The notes under the pieces were generated by a model. It was not told the origin of the DNA. It saw only the letters and a program-made list of their open reading frames with translations, and made no database searches. A DNA stretch of 64,000 bases. Source: Pseudomonas sp. 7SR1 (GTDB lineage Bacteria > Pseudomonadota > Gammaproteobacteria > Pseudomonadales > Pseudomonadaceae). The stretch covers positions 3,921,001 through 3,985,000 of the forward strand of contig NZ_LT707064.1 in NCBI RefSeq assembly GCF_900156465.1. Direction: 5' to 3'. Of this stretch, positions 10,812-19,395 are shown piece after piece (the first letter of the stretch is position 1; each line of letters starts with the position of its first letter). Made by a program: the position numbers and the translations under genes.

Positions 10812-12092
10812 TTACAACACCAGTTTCGGCAGCCACAGGGAAATGGCAGGGATGTAGGTCACGGCCAGCAGGACCAGGAACAGCATGCCGTAGAACGGCA
10901 GCAGGGCCTTGACGGTGCTTTCGATGCTGACCTTGCCGATGGCGGATCCGACGAACAGCACCGCGCCCACAGGTGGCGTGATCAGGCCGATCCCCAGGTT
11001 CACCAGCATGATCATGCCGAACTGGACAGGGTCCACGCCGATGCCCACGATCACCGGCATCAGGATGGGTGTCAGGATCAGGATCAGCGGCGCCATGTCC
11101 ATCACGGTGCCTAGCAGCAGCAACATCACGTTGATGCACATCAGGATCACGTAGCGGTTGTCCGACAGGGTCAGGAACGCGGTGGTGATCTTCGCCGGGA
11201 TTTCCATCAGGGTCATGATGTAGCCGAAGCTGGCGGCGAAGCCGATCAGGATCATCACGATGGAGATGGTGCGTACCGTGCGGTGCATCAGTTTCGGCAG
11301 CTCGCTCCATTTGTAGTCGCGATAGATGCACATGGTCACGAAGAACGCCCACACCACGGCAATGGCGGCCGATTCTGTGGCGGTGAAGACGCCCGAGAGG
11401 ATGCCGCCAAGGATGATGAACAGGGTCATCATGCCCCACATGGCTTCCTTGCAGATCTTCAGTGCTTGCTTGAGCGGAATCACTTCGCCCTTGGGGTAAT
11501 TGCGCTTTTTCGCAAAAACCAGGCACAGAGCCATCAGGCAAAGGTTCATCAGGATGCCGGGGACGATGCCGGCCATGAACAGCGAACCGATGGAGACGGT
11601 GCCGCCAGCGGCGAGGGAATACAGCACCGCGTTGTGGCTGGGCGGTGTCAGCAGCGCTTGTACCGAACCACTGACGGTGACGGCGGTGGCGTAATCACGC
11701 GGATAGCCCCGGCGTGTCATTTCCGGTATCAGCACGGAGCCGACGGAGGCGGTGTCGGCCACCGAGGATCCGGAGATTGCACCGAAGAAGCTCGAAGCGA
11801 CGAGGTTGACCAGGGACAGGCCTCCGCGTACGAACCCCACCAGCACACTGGCGAACGCCACCAACCGGCGGGACATGCCGCCCTCGGCCATGATGGCGCC
11901 GGCCAGCACGAAAAACGGAATGGCCAGCAACGAGAACTTGTTCACCCCGCCCGCGACCTGGATCATCATGGCCTGGAATGGAATATCGATCCACCACGCC
12001 CCGATCAGAGCGGCAGCGCCCAATGCGTAGGCGACCGGCATGCCGATCAGGATCAACAACAAAAAACTGCCCAGCAGGATCAGAGCGTCCAT
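10812..12092 (-). CDS. TRAP transporter large permease (DctM family)
   Basis: The 426-residue, roughly 12-helix membrane subunit of a tripartite ATP-independent periplasmic transporter, which imports an organic acid using a sodium or proton gradient. Typical family motifs are GMPVAYALGAAALIGAWW near the N-terminus, GGMSRRLVAFASVLVGF and ISGSSVADTASVGSVLIPEM. The gene overlaps the small-permease gene by one base. With DctP and DctQ and the adjacent uronate dehydrogenase, its substrate is most likely galacturonate or glucuronate. Confidence 0.92.
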   Translation of the reverse strand: MDALILLGSFLLLILIGMPVAYALGAAALIGAWWIDIPFQAMMIQVAGGVNKFSLLAIPFFVLAGAIMAEGGMSRRLVAFASVLVGFVRGGLSLVNLVASSFFGAISGSSVADTASVGSVLIPEMTRRGYPRDYATAVTVSGSVQALLTPPSHNAVLYSLAAGGTVSIGSLFMAGIVPGILMNLCLMALCLVFAKKRNYPKGEVIPLKQALKICKEAMWGMMTLFIILGGILSGVFTATESAAIAVVWAFFVTMCIYRDYKWSELPKLMHRTVRTISIVMILIGFAASFGYIMTLMEIPAKITTAFLTLSDNRYVILMCINVMLLLLGTVMDMAPLILILTPILMPVIVGIGVDPVQFGMIMLVNLGIGLITPPVGAVLFVGSAIGKVSIESTVKALLPFYGMLFLVLLAVTYIPAISLWLPKLVL

Positions 12093-12619
12093 TAAACGGC
12101 ACCTTCGCTTTCTTCAACCAGGTCGAACTGCACGACCCGACGCTGGCTTTGATCACCCAGCAAGAGTTTTTCCAGGACAAAAATCAGGGTCAGGAAACCT
12201 CCAATCGGAATCGGCATGTAGGTAATGCCGACGCGCAGGGTGGGTATGGCACTCATGAACTGATTCCAGGTGGTCATGCACAGCTTGGTGCCCCAGATGG
12301 TCATGAAAATGCAGACTGCGGCCATCAATAACTGGGTGAAGACCGACGCCACCGTGCGCCAGTGCGATGGCAAGCGGCTGGTGACCATGTCCACGGCCAT
12401 GTGCGAGCCAGAGCGGTAGCTGGCGGCCGCACCGATGAAGGTGAACACGATCATCAGCAAGATCGCGGTGGGCTCCGGCCAGCTGGAACCTGAGCCCAAC
12501 ACATAACGGGCAAACACACCCCAGGGAATCATTAGTGCAACGGCCAGCACAGACAGGCCGGCCACCCAGATGCAAGTCATGTAAATCGTGTCGTTGATAC
12601 GCAGCAGCAAATTCTTCAT
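12092..12619 (-). CDS. TRAP transporter small permease (DctQ family)
   Basis: A 175-residue protein with four predicted transmembrane helices. These include TCIWVAGLSVLAVALMIPWGVF and the pair starting at WPEPTAILLMIVFTFIGAAASYRSGSHMAVDMV. It is the small integral-membrane partner of the DctM subunit. It is the second TRAP gene of the operon, 75 bases after dctP, and overlaps dctM, as usual for this transporter class. Confidence 0.9.
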   Translation of the reverse strand: MKNLLLRINDTIYMTCIWVAGLSVLAVALMIPWGVFARYVLGSGSSWPEPTAILLMIVFTFIGAAASYRSGSHMAVDMVTSRLPSHWRTVASVFTQLLMAAVCIFMTIWGTKLCMTTWNQFMSAIPTLRVGITYMPIPIGGFLTLIFVLEKLLLGDQSQRRVVQFDLVEESEGAV

Positions 12620-12694
12620 CGGGTTCCACCGTAACCGGGCGCGCCGTCAACCGCAGGCGCGCGCGGCCTTTTCAGGAGTACAGATCGAAAGGTC

Positions 12695-13663
12695 TTACTG
12701 GACAGCTTCGATACGCTTGATCAGGTCGGCATACGGCGCGCCGTATTTGGCGCGGATCGGCGCGGTGGCGTCATAGAAGGGCTTTTTGTCCACGGTGATG
12801 AACTCGACGCCGGCGGCCTTGAGTTTTTCTTCACTGGCGGCGGACTTCTGGTCCCACAGCTTGCGCTCCTCGGCCTGAGCAGCCTTGGCGGCTTTTTTCA
12901 CCATGTCTTGCTGTTCCGGCGTGAGCTTGTTCCAAGTGATCTTCGACATCACGATAGGCTCGGGCAGGATCAGGTGGCCGGTCAGGCTGTAGTACTTGGC
13001 GTTCTGGTAGTGGTTGTGCTCGAGCATGGTCGGCGGGTTGTTTTCCGCCCCGTCGATCACGCCGGTCTGCAAGGCGCTGAAGATCTCACCGGTGTCCATG
13101 GCGATGCCGTTGGCGCCCATGGCATTGAACGTCTCGATGAACATCGGATTGCCCTGGACGCGGATCTTCATGCCCTTGAGGTCTTCGAGCTTGCGCACCG
13201 GCTTCTTGGTGTAGAGGTTGCGCGTGCCGCCGTCCATCCAGGCCAGGGCCACCAGACCGAACTCGGAGTTGGTGATCCGGTCGAGGATCGCATCGCCGAC
13301 ATCGCCGTCGATGACGGCGCGCATGTGGGCCTGGTCGCGGAAAATGAACGGCATGTTGAAGACGTTCACATCCGGCACCACGGGACCGACGATGCCGAGG
13401 CTGACTCGGGACATCTGGATCGCGCCGGCCTGCATCTGTTCGATGACTTCTTTCTCCGAACCCAGCACGCCGCCCGGGAAGTACTTGAACTTCAGTTCGC
13501 CATTACTTTCCTTTTCCAGGGTTTTACCCATGGATTCCTCGGCCACCACGGTCGGGTAACCCTTGGGATGGATGTCGGCGATCTTGAGTTCAAGGGCATG
13601 CGCCGCCTGGGCCAGGAAGGCCAGGGGCAGGGCCGCGATCAGAAGCGTGCGTTTGAAATTCAT
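12695..13663 (-). CDS. TRAP transporter periplasmic substrate-binding protein (DctP family)
   Basis: The 322-residue solute-binding subunit has a clear Sec signal peptide (MNFKRTLLIAALPLAFLAQAAHA, cleavage after about residue 23). The DctP fold follows, with the conserved arginine region KIRVQGNPMFIETFNAMGA and the GEIFSALQTGVIDGAENN motif near residue 190. In this family the arginine binds the substrate carboxylate. Genome context (Udh, lactonase, OprD porin) points to a hexuronate ligand. The ribosome-binding site is GGAGACTGACC before the ATG. Confidence 0.9.
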   Translation of the reverse strand: MNFKRTLLIAALPLAFLAQAAHALELKIADIHPKGYPTVVAEESMGKTLEKESNGELKFKYFPGGVLGSEKEVIEQMQAGAIQMSRVSLGIVGPVVPDVNVFNMPFIFRDQAHMRAVIDGDVGDAILDRITNSEFGLVALAWMDGGTRNLYTKKPVRKLEDLKGMKIRVQGNPMFIETFNAMGANGIAMDTGEIFSALQTGVIDGAENNPPTMLEHNHYQNAKYYSLTGHLILPEPIVMSKITWNKLTPEQQDMVKKAAKAAQAEERKLWDQKSAASEEKLKAAGVEFITVDKKPFYDATAPIRAKYGAPYADLIKRIEAVQ

Positions 13664-13719
13664 GGTCAGTCTCCAGTGTTGTTGTTTTTATGGCTCATCC
13701 AGTAAAGCGGTGCAGCAAG

Positions 13720-14625
13720 TCAGTTCGCGGCGTGTTTCAACCCTCCGAATGCGGGTTCGGCCAGGCCCTTGACGCCAGGGTTCAACGCGAACACACCCCC
13801 GGCGAGGGATTGGGGATCGCTGTCGTCGCCAGGACGGATCGAGGTGACGAAGAGGGTGTCGAGGCGGCTGCCGCCGAAGGCGCACATGGTCGGTTTCTTG
13901 ACCGGCACTTCCAGCGAGCGGTCGAGGCGCCCATCCGGGGTGAAACGATGGATCAGGCCGGCATCGTTGGCGCAGATCCAATAGCAACCCTCGGCGTCCA
14001 CTGCCGCGCCGTCCGGGCGACCGGCCAAGGGCATCATGTCGACGAACAGGCGCCGGTTGGTAGGCGTGCCGCTGTCGATGTCGTAGTCGAAGGCCCAGAT
14101 CTGCTGGATCAGCGGATGCGAGTCTGAGAGATACATCGTGCGCCCGTCCGGGCTGAAGCCCAGGCCGTTGGGTACGATGAAACCGCTCAGTTGCGCCTCG
14201 ACCGGGCTGCGTTGCCCGGCTTCAAAGCGGTACATCCTGCCTTCGGCGACGTTGGCGCCCATGTTCAGCACCATGCTGCCGGCCCAGAAGCGACCCTGGC
14301 GGTCGCAGCGGCCATCGTTGAGGCGCATGTCGGGGCGGCTGTGTTCGACGTTGGCGCACAACTCGCTGTCCAGCGTGTCGTCGTCATTGGGGTGCAGGCG
14401 AAAGAAGCCGCTTTCCATGCCGGCCACCCAGCCGCCGTCCTGGTGGCGGGCGATACAGGCAAGCATTTCCGGAGTGTTCCAGCCCTTGAGCTGGCCAGTC
14501 CCGGCGTTCCAGCACTGCAGGCCGCCGCTGGGGATGTCCACCCAGTACAGGGCGTTTTCCTCGGGGACCCAGACCGGGCTTTCCCCGACGGCGTTGCGTG
14601 CATCGACAATCAATTCGGCTTGCAT
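13720..14625 (-). CDS. SMP-30/gluconolactonase family lactonase (aldarolactonase)
   Basis: A 301-residue six-bladed beta-propeller protein of the SMP-30/LRE family, with ESPVWVPEENALYWVDIP, RLNDGRCDRQGRFWAGSM and NGLGFSPDGRTMYLSDS. These place the metal-binding Glu, Asn and Asp. Members hydrolyse sugar lactones. Directly after udh, the expected substrate is the galactaro- or glucaro-1,4-lactone derived from the Udh product. The ATG at 14625 (MQAELIVDARNAVGES) follows an AAGGGA ribosome-binding site, so the longer frame to 14655 is not used. Confidence 0.88.
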   Translation of the reverse strand: MQAELIVDARNAVGESPVWVPEENALYWVDIPSGGLQCWNAGTGQLKGWNTPEMLACIARHQDGGWVAGMESGFFRLHPNDDDTLDSELCANVEHSRPDMRLNDGRCDRQGRFWAGSMVLNMGANVAEGRMYRFEAGQRSPVEAQLSGFIVPNGLGFSPDGRTMYLSDSHPLIQQIWAFDYDIDSGTPTNRRLFVDMMPLAGRPDGAAVDAEGCYWICANDAGLIHRFTPDGRLDRSLEVPVKKPTMCAFGGSRLDTLFVTSIRPGDDSDPQSLAGGVFALNPGVKGLAEPAFGGLKHAAN

Positions 14626-14670
14626 GGTGATTCCCTTGTGGCGTTCGTATCCCATGGAAAAACAGACGAA

Positions 14671-15492
14671 TCAGTCATCGAACGGGCCGGCCGCCACGAA
14701 GGCGCCGCCCTGATAGATCCTGGCCGGATCGTCGGCGGCCGGCATGGGTTGCGCCTCGACCTTGGCCCGGAAGATTTCAGAGCTGTCCTTGGGTTGATAA
14801 CCCAGGTGTGCGGCGTGGCTGTTGTCCCACCAGACATCACGGTTGGCGGACATGCCATACACCACGGTATGGCGTACGCTCGGGGTGTAGAGCGAGCATT
14901 CGATCAGTTGGGTCAGGTCGTCGTAGCTCAGCCAGGTGCTCAGCATCCGGCGATTCTGCGGCTCCGGGAACGACGAGCCGATGCGGATGCTCACGGTCTC
15001 GATGCCGTAGCGATCGAAGTAGAAACTGGCCATGTCTTCGCCGTAGGACTTGGACAGGCCGTAGTAGCCATCCGGGCGGCGAGGGGAGAGGGCGTCGAGG
15101 GGCTCGTCCTGCTTGTAGAAACCGATGACATGGTTGGAGCTGGCGAAGATGACTCGCTTGACGCCGTGCTTGCGGGCCGCTTCGTAGATATGGAACACGC
15201 CGCTGATGTTGGCGCCAAGGATTTCTTCAAAGGGGCGCTCGACCGATACGCCGCCGAAATGCAGGATGGCGTCGACGCCTTCCACCAGTCGGTGCACTGC
15301 CTGCTTATCGGACAGGTCGCAGAGCACCACTTCTTCGCTTTCGTCGATGGCCGGCGCCATGTTGGCGATATCCGACAGGCGAATATGCCGCGCGAAAGGC
15401 TTGAGGCGCTCGCGCAGCACTTTGCCCAGGCCGCCGGCGGCACCGGTGAGCAACAGGCGATTGAAGGGATGGCGAATGGTTGTCGTAGTCAT
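14671..15492 (-). CDS. udh: Uronate dehydrogenase
   Basis: This NAD+-dependent short-chain (extended SDR) enzyme oxidises D-galacturonate or D-glucuronate to the aldarolactone, the first step of the oxidative hexuronate route. The 273-residue protein has the dinucleotide motif TGAAGGLG (residues 16-23), the catalytic Y144-x3-K148 in YYGLSKSYGED and the IRIGSSFPEPQN segment. It closely resembles the Pseudomonas syringae and P. putida Udh sequences I know. It is the first gene of the TRAP/lactonase operon, and a GTCGTACGAC palindrome lies 46 bases upstream of the ATG. Confidence 0.93.
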   Translation of the reverse strand: MTTTTIRHPFNRLLLTGAAGGLGKVLRERLKPFARHIRLSDIANMAPAIDESEEVVLCDLSDKQAVHRLVEGVDAILHFGGVSVERPFEEILGANISGVFHIYEAARKHGVKRVIFASSNHVIGFYKQDEPLDALSPRRPDGYYGLSKSYGEDMASFYFDRYGIETVSIRIGSSFPEPQNRRMLSTWLSYDDLTQLIECSLYTPSVRHTVVYGMSANRDVWWDNSHAAHLGYQPKDSSEIFRAKVEAQPMPAADDPARIYQGGAFVAAGPFDD

Positions 15493-15537
15493 GAAGTTAC
15501 CTGAGCAAACAGTGAGAGGTATCAGTTGTTATAAGTT

Positions 15538-15547
15538 GTCGTACGAC
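15538..15547. promoter_or_regulatory. Candidate operator upstream of udh
   Basis: A perfect 10-base palindrome GTCGTACGAC in a less GC-rich promoter stretch, 46 bases before the udh start. Nearly the same core (GTCGTACAAC) occurs upstream of the oprD-type gene at 17028-17037. GntR/FadR-type regulators of hexuronate and hexarate genes use short palindromes of this general form, so a shared GntR-type operator is inferred. No such regulator gene is in the window. Confidence 0.5.
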
Positions 15548-15682
15548 CGAGGGCGAATATCCTTATCCTTGCGCTACCTTGTCAACGTCTGATCGACGAA
15601 TCGCTCTAAACCGGCCTCCTTGCCACGCGTTACGCCAGCGTCATGACCGCTATGTGACAGGTCATGACGCCAGCTCCTTTGC

Positions 15683-16981
15683 TCAGAGAAGCGAAATCGG
15701 GTAGCTGATGAAAATGCGGTTCTCATCGAACTCGTTGGTGCTGAAGTCCCGACGCAGCGACGAGTTGCGCCATTTCACGTTGAGGTTCTTCAGCGCGCCG
15801 CTCTGTACGGTATAGGCCAGCTCGCTTTCGCGACCCCATTCCTTGCCATCGTCCACCGTGGCGGTGTGCACGTTGTCGCCGCTGATGTAGCGGTTCATCA
15901 GGGTCAGGCCCGGCACGCCGACGGCGGCGAAGTTGAAGTCGTGGCGCACTTGCCAGGACTTTTCCTTGGCGTTGTCGTAGCTGGAGTTGTAGCTGTCGTT
16001 GGCCAGGGTACCGCCGCTGGTGCCGTTGACCCGCATCCAGGCATCGTCGCCGCCGACTTTCTGCAGGCCGACATAGAAGGTGTTGCCGCCATATTTGGCC
16101 GAGAGCATGGCGAAGGCGGTCTTGTTGTCCAGGTCACCGGCCAGGGCGCTGCCGTTTTCCTTGCCGATGAAATAGCCGAGGTTGGCGCCCAGGGTCCAGT
16201 CGCCCATGGGCTGGCTGTGGGTCAGGTTGAAATATTGCTGCTGGTAGATGTCGGACAGTTCCGCGTACCACACGCCCACCTGGGTGCGTTTTTCGTTGAA
16301 GGCGTATTCGCCGCCGCCGAAGTTGAAGCGGTCGGAGGTGGCGGCGGGGCGGCCGTTCATGAACATGTCTTCCATGCTCGCATCGTTGCGCGGGCTGTTG
16401 CCGCGGAACTGGCCGCCATAGAGGCTCAGGCCGGCGATCTCGGTGGAAGTGACCTGGCCGCCGCGGAAGGTCTGCGGCAGGGAGCGACCGTCGTCGGAAC
16501 GCAGGATCGGCAGCACCGGCATCCATTCGCCGACCTTCAGCTCGGTCTTGGAGACCTTGGCCTTGAGCGCGACGCCCAGGCGGCCGAAGTCATCGGCGGG
16601 GCGACCGTCGTCGTGCACCGGCAGCAACTGCGTTCCTGCCGTGCCACGGCCACCATCGAGCTTGACCGAGTACAGGCCCAGCACGTCCACGCCGAACCCC
16701 ACCGTGCCCTGGGTGAAACCGGACTTGGCGTCGAGGATGAAACTCTGGGTCCATTCCTCGGCCTTGCCCTGGGCATTGTTCGGGTTGGTGAAGTTGCGGT
16801 TGAAGTAAGCGTTGCGCAGGTTCAGCGTGGCCTTGGCATCCTCGACGAAGCCTTCGGCCTGGGCGACGGTGGGCAGCAAGGCTGCCAGACTGCTGCAGCC
16901 GAGCAGGGTCAGGGCATGGCTGGTGCTGGAAAGGGTATGGCGAGAAGGACGGCTGGGGGAAAAACGGACACGTGTGCTCAC
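15683..16981 (-). CDS. OprD-family outer-membrane porin
   Basis: A 432-residue outer-membrane beta-barrel of the OprD family. Typical features are FVEDAKATLNLRNAYFNRNF after the signal peptide, EWTQSFILDAKSGFTQGTVGFGVDVLG, and a C-terminal barrel end (EFDENRIFISYPISLL). The start is taken as the GTG at 16981, preceded by a GGGAGCG ribosome-binding site. It gives a positively charged N-terminus (VSTRVRFSPSRPSR) and a hydrophobic signal core ending at about AQA. The longer ATG frame to 17074 runs through the promoter. Adjacent uronate genes suggest uronate uptake across the outer membrane. Confidence 0.88.
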   Translation of the reverse strand: MSTRVRFSPSRPSRHTLSSTSHALTLLGCSSLAALLPTVAQAEGFVEDAKATLNLRNAYFNRNFTNPNNAQGKAEEWTQSFILDAKSGFTQGTVGFGVDVLGLYSVKLDGGRGTAGTQLLPVHDDGRPADDFGRLGVALKAKVSKTELKVGEWMPVLPILRSDDGRSLPQTFRGGQVTSTEIAGLSLYGGQFRGNSPRNDASMEDMFMNGRPAATSDRFNFGGGEYAFNEKRTQVGVWYAELSDIYQQQYFNLTHSQPMGDWTLGANLGYFIGKENGSALAGDLDNKTAFAMLSAKYGGNTFYVGLQKVGGDDAWMRVNGTSGGTLANDSYNSSYDNAKEKSWQVRHDFNFAAVGVPGLTLMNRYISGDNVHTATVDDGKEWGRESELAYTVQSGALKNLNVKWRNSSLRRDFSTNEFDENRIFISYPISLL

Positions 16982-17373
16982 AGTAACGCTCCCTACTTTT
17001 TTGTTGTTTTTATTTTTGTCATACGTCGTCGTACAACATGACGAGATTATTTGTGGCCGCCGACTCCTTGTCAACTGGCCATTATTTGATTTCTACCAGT
17101 GGATGCACCTTGTGAATGGGGCTCTCGTCAAGGGCAGAGCGAGTGACAGCCGTGACGATAAGGACATCGTGCGTGGCGAAAGGGGCGATGGTTGCGTTTA
17201 CGGTTGTGCGATGACTGGTCTAAGACATTAGTCGAAGGCCGGCATCTTGATGATTTGCCTGGCACCCGAACGAACATCATCGGCATCGTCCCTGTCGGGC
17301 ACCTTTCTCCAGGGAACGCGTCACCCTCGGGAAGGGTCGTACCACCATGCCTTGTCGATCACATGGAGACCCA
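16982..17373. other. Divergent intergenic region between the oprD-type gene and the PAS-LuxR gene
   Basis: 392 bases without a supported gene. The left end is AT-rich and holds the oprD promoter and a GTCGTACAAC candidate operator. The right 200 bases, upstream of the PAS-LuxR gene, contain no motif I can name. Confidence 0.55.
17028..17037. promoter_or_regulatory. Candidate operator upstream of the oprD-type porin gene
   Basis: GTCGTACAAC, one mismatch pair from a perfect palindrome and almost identical to the GTCGTACGAC core upstream of udh. It is 47 bases before the GTG start. The pairing of these two sites suggests one regulator for import and oxidation of the uronate. Confidence 0.45.
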
Positions 17374-18858
17374 ATGAACCAAGACGTCCCCAATGCCGAT
17401 ACCAACCGTCGCCAGTTGCTGCAGATCATCGCCGGGCTGTCGGACGGGGTGATGCTGATCGAAGTCGACCAGACGATCGCGTGGGCCAATGAGGCCGCAT
17501 TGACCATGCACGGCGTCAGCGATCTGAATGACCTGGGTGGCAACGCCAAGGGGTACGCCCAGCGTTTCAACCTGCGCTATCGCAACAATCACGCGTTGCC
17601 CGAGGACAACTACCCCATCGCCCGGGTGGCCCGTGGCGATGAGTTCAGCGACGTGCTGGTGGAAGTCACCCCCAAGGCCGATCCCGATCGCACCTGGGTC
17701 CATCGGATCCGCAGCATGGTGCTGACCGACCGTGGCGGTGAACCGGAATACCTGGTGTTGATCCTCAGTGATGCCACCGAATGGGCCAGCGCCGAGCAGC
17801 GTTTCGAAAAAACCTTTGCCGCGAACCCGGCGCCGGCGGTGATCTGCCGTCTCAGTGACCTGCGCTATATCAAGGTCAATCCGGGTTTCCTGGAGATGAC
17901 CGGCTACAGTCGCGACCAGGTGATCGGTCGTTCAGTCTATGAACTGGACGTGCTGGAAGCCGCGGAAAAACGTGACCTGGCCGTCGAGCGCCTGGGGCAG
18001 GGCGCGACCATTCCGCAGATGCAGGCCGAGCTGAGACTGCCCGATGGCGGCAGCAAACAGGTGATCGTCGCCGGCCAGCCACTGGACCTGCAGGACGAAG
18101 ACTGCATGCTGTTTTCCTTCATGGACATGGAGCCGCGCCGCAAGGCCGAGACTGCGTTGCGCCAGAGCGAAGAGCGCTTCGCCAAGTCGTTCCGACTGTC
18201 TCCCGTGCCTACCCTGGTATGCAGCGCCGAGCAACAGTTGCTGGAAATCAACGAAGCGTTCCTGGAAGCCACCGGTTATGCCAGCGAAGAGCTGCTGGGC
18301 AAGACCGTTGAAGAAATCGGCTTTATCGACAGCGAAGCCAGCGCCGCCCTGTTCGCCAAGCTGGAGAAGGCCGCCACGGTTTCAAGGATCGACGTCAAGG
18401 TGCAGAAAAAAGGTGGTGAGCTCATCGATTGTGAAGTGGCCGCCGATACGGTGCTGATACAGGACAAACCTTGCTACCTGTTGGTGCTGATGAACATCAC
18501 CGAACGCAAGCGCTCGGAGCTGGAGCTGGTGGCTGCCATCGAAGAGGTGATGAAGGATGCTTCCTGGTTCAGCCGGACCCTGATTGAAAAACTGGCCAAT
18601 GTGAAAAGCATCAACGCACCGGTTCCCAGCGTGTCGTTCACCGAGCTGACCGCCCGGGAACGTGATGTGCTGGGGCTGATCTGCCAGGGACTGGCCGACA
18701 AGGAAATCGCCGCACGCTTGAAACTGGCCCCCAATACCGTGCGCAATCATGTGGCGACGCTGTATTCGAAGCTGGACGTCCATAGCCGTAGCGAGGCGAT
18801 AGTGTGGGCGCGGGAACGGGGTCTGTTCGCCAATGAGTGGCGCATGAAGGCACCATGA
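17374..18858 (+). CDS. PAS-domain LuxR-type transcriptional regulator
   Basis: A 494-residue cytoplasmic protein with three tandem PAS domains (about residues 10-135, 145-260 and 265-385; for example ANPAPAVICRLSDLRYIKVNPGFLEMTGY and LSPVPTLVCSAEQQLLEINEAFLEATGY). A LuxR-type helix-turn-helix is at the C-terminus (ELTARERDVLGLICQGLADKEIA...NTVRNHVATLYSKL). There is no kinase domain or membrane segment, so it probably senses a small molecule or redox state directly and acts on DNA. The ATG at 17374 follows a GGAGA box. The ligand and targets are unknown. Confidence 0.85.
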   Translation: MNQDVPNADTNRRQLLQIIAGLSDGVMLIEVDQTIAWANEAALTMHGVSDLNDLGGNAKGYAQRFNLRYRNNHALPEDNYPIARVARGDEFSDVLVEVTPKADPDRTWVHRIRSMVLTDRGGEPEYLVLILSDATEWASAEQRFEKTFAANPAPAVICRLSDLRYIKVNPGFLEMTGYSRDQVIGRSVYELDVLEAAEKRDLAVERLGQGATIPQMQAELRLPDGGSKQVIVAGQPLDLQDEDCMLFSFMDMEPRRKAETALRQSEERFAKSFRLSPVPTLVCSAEQQLLEINEAFLEATGYASEELLGKTVEEIGFIDSEASAALFAKLEKAATVSRIDVKVQKKGGELIDCEVAADTVLIQDKPCYLLVLMNITERKRSELELVAAIEEVMKDASWFSRTLIEKLANVKSINAPVPSVSFTELTARERDVLGLICQGLADKEIAARLKLAPNTVRNHVATLYSKLDVHSRSEAIVWARERGLFANEWRMKAP

Positions 18859-18991
18859 TAGCCAGTGCAAATGTACCTGGCCCGTTGGTGCAAATTCGGG
18901 TTTTGCCTGTAGCCAGGCTTCCTTACGCTGTCGGGGTGCGACGTCGTCGGTGATGTCGCGTCCCCCACGAAACAGTCAAGGAATACGCCAC

Positions 18992-19087
18992 ATGTGCAGC
19001 AAGCCAATCGAATGCGGGATTGACAGGACGTCTACGCGGGTCCGGAAGCCGCAGCTGTCCGCCATTCATTCGAACCCGTGGACCTGA
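18992..19087 (+). CDS. Possible small ORF of 31 residues
   Basis: An ATG preceded by AAGGAAT at good spacing opens a 31-residue frame (MCSKPIECGIDRTSTRVRKP and 11 more residues). It ends 10 bases before the DUF1652 gene. The peptide is basic, with two cysteines near the start. I recognise no family. It could be a leader peptide, a small protein or chance; only the ribosome-binding site and spacing support it. Confidence 0.25.
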   Translation: MCSKPIECGIDRTSTRVRKPQLSAIHSNPWT

Positions 19088-19097
19088 GGTGCAGCGC

Positions 19098-19346
19098 ATG
19101 ACTCACCTGGCTCCCTTGCGTGCTCGTCTCGAAGAGAATTTTACGCCCCTGGCCTGCGAATGCAGCCTCAATGGCGACGGCACCCTGACCGTGCGCCTCT
19201 ATCACCGTGAAAGCGGTGAAGTCGATCTGGTAGTAAGCGGCATGAGCATCGACAGCGTCCGGTCGGAAGAAAGCATTGCAAAGCTGATCGAAGAACTGCG
19301 TTATGAGCTGGGCAACACTCCGCTGTATCGCGGTGATCCCGCCTGA
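19098..19346 (+). CDS. DUF1652 domain-containing protein
   Basis: An 82-residue protein (MTHLAPLRARLEENFTPLACECSLNGDG...) of the small DUF1652 family common in Pseudomonas, with no known function. The family feature is the alternating strand segment LTVRLYHRESGEVDLVVSGM followed by an amphipathic helix (EESIAKLIEELRYELG). The ATG at 19098 is chosen over the in-frame start at 19020 because it coincides with the start of the conserved domain. It converges on the sensor kinase gene. Confidence 0.75.
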   Translation: MTHLAPLRARLEENFTPLACECSLNGDGTLTVRLYHRESGEVDLVVSGMSIDSVRSEESIAKLIEELRYELGNTPLYRGDPA

Positions 19347-19395
19347 AACTCCCTTCACCACCCCCTTCATTGCAAAGCCACGTCCTGGTTGATCG

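Noticed and set aside
9730..11541. A 603-residue minus-strand frame covering the epimerase and part of dctM
   Set aside because: Only the part from 10599 codes the epimerase; the rest crosses a repeat and overlaps dctM in another frame.
17259..17280. TGGCAC element resembling a sigma-54 -24 box
   Set aside because: No GC/TTGCA -12 element follows at the required distance.
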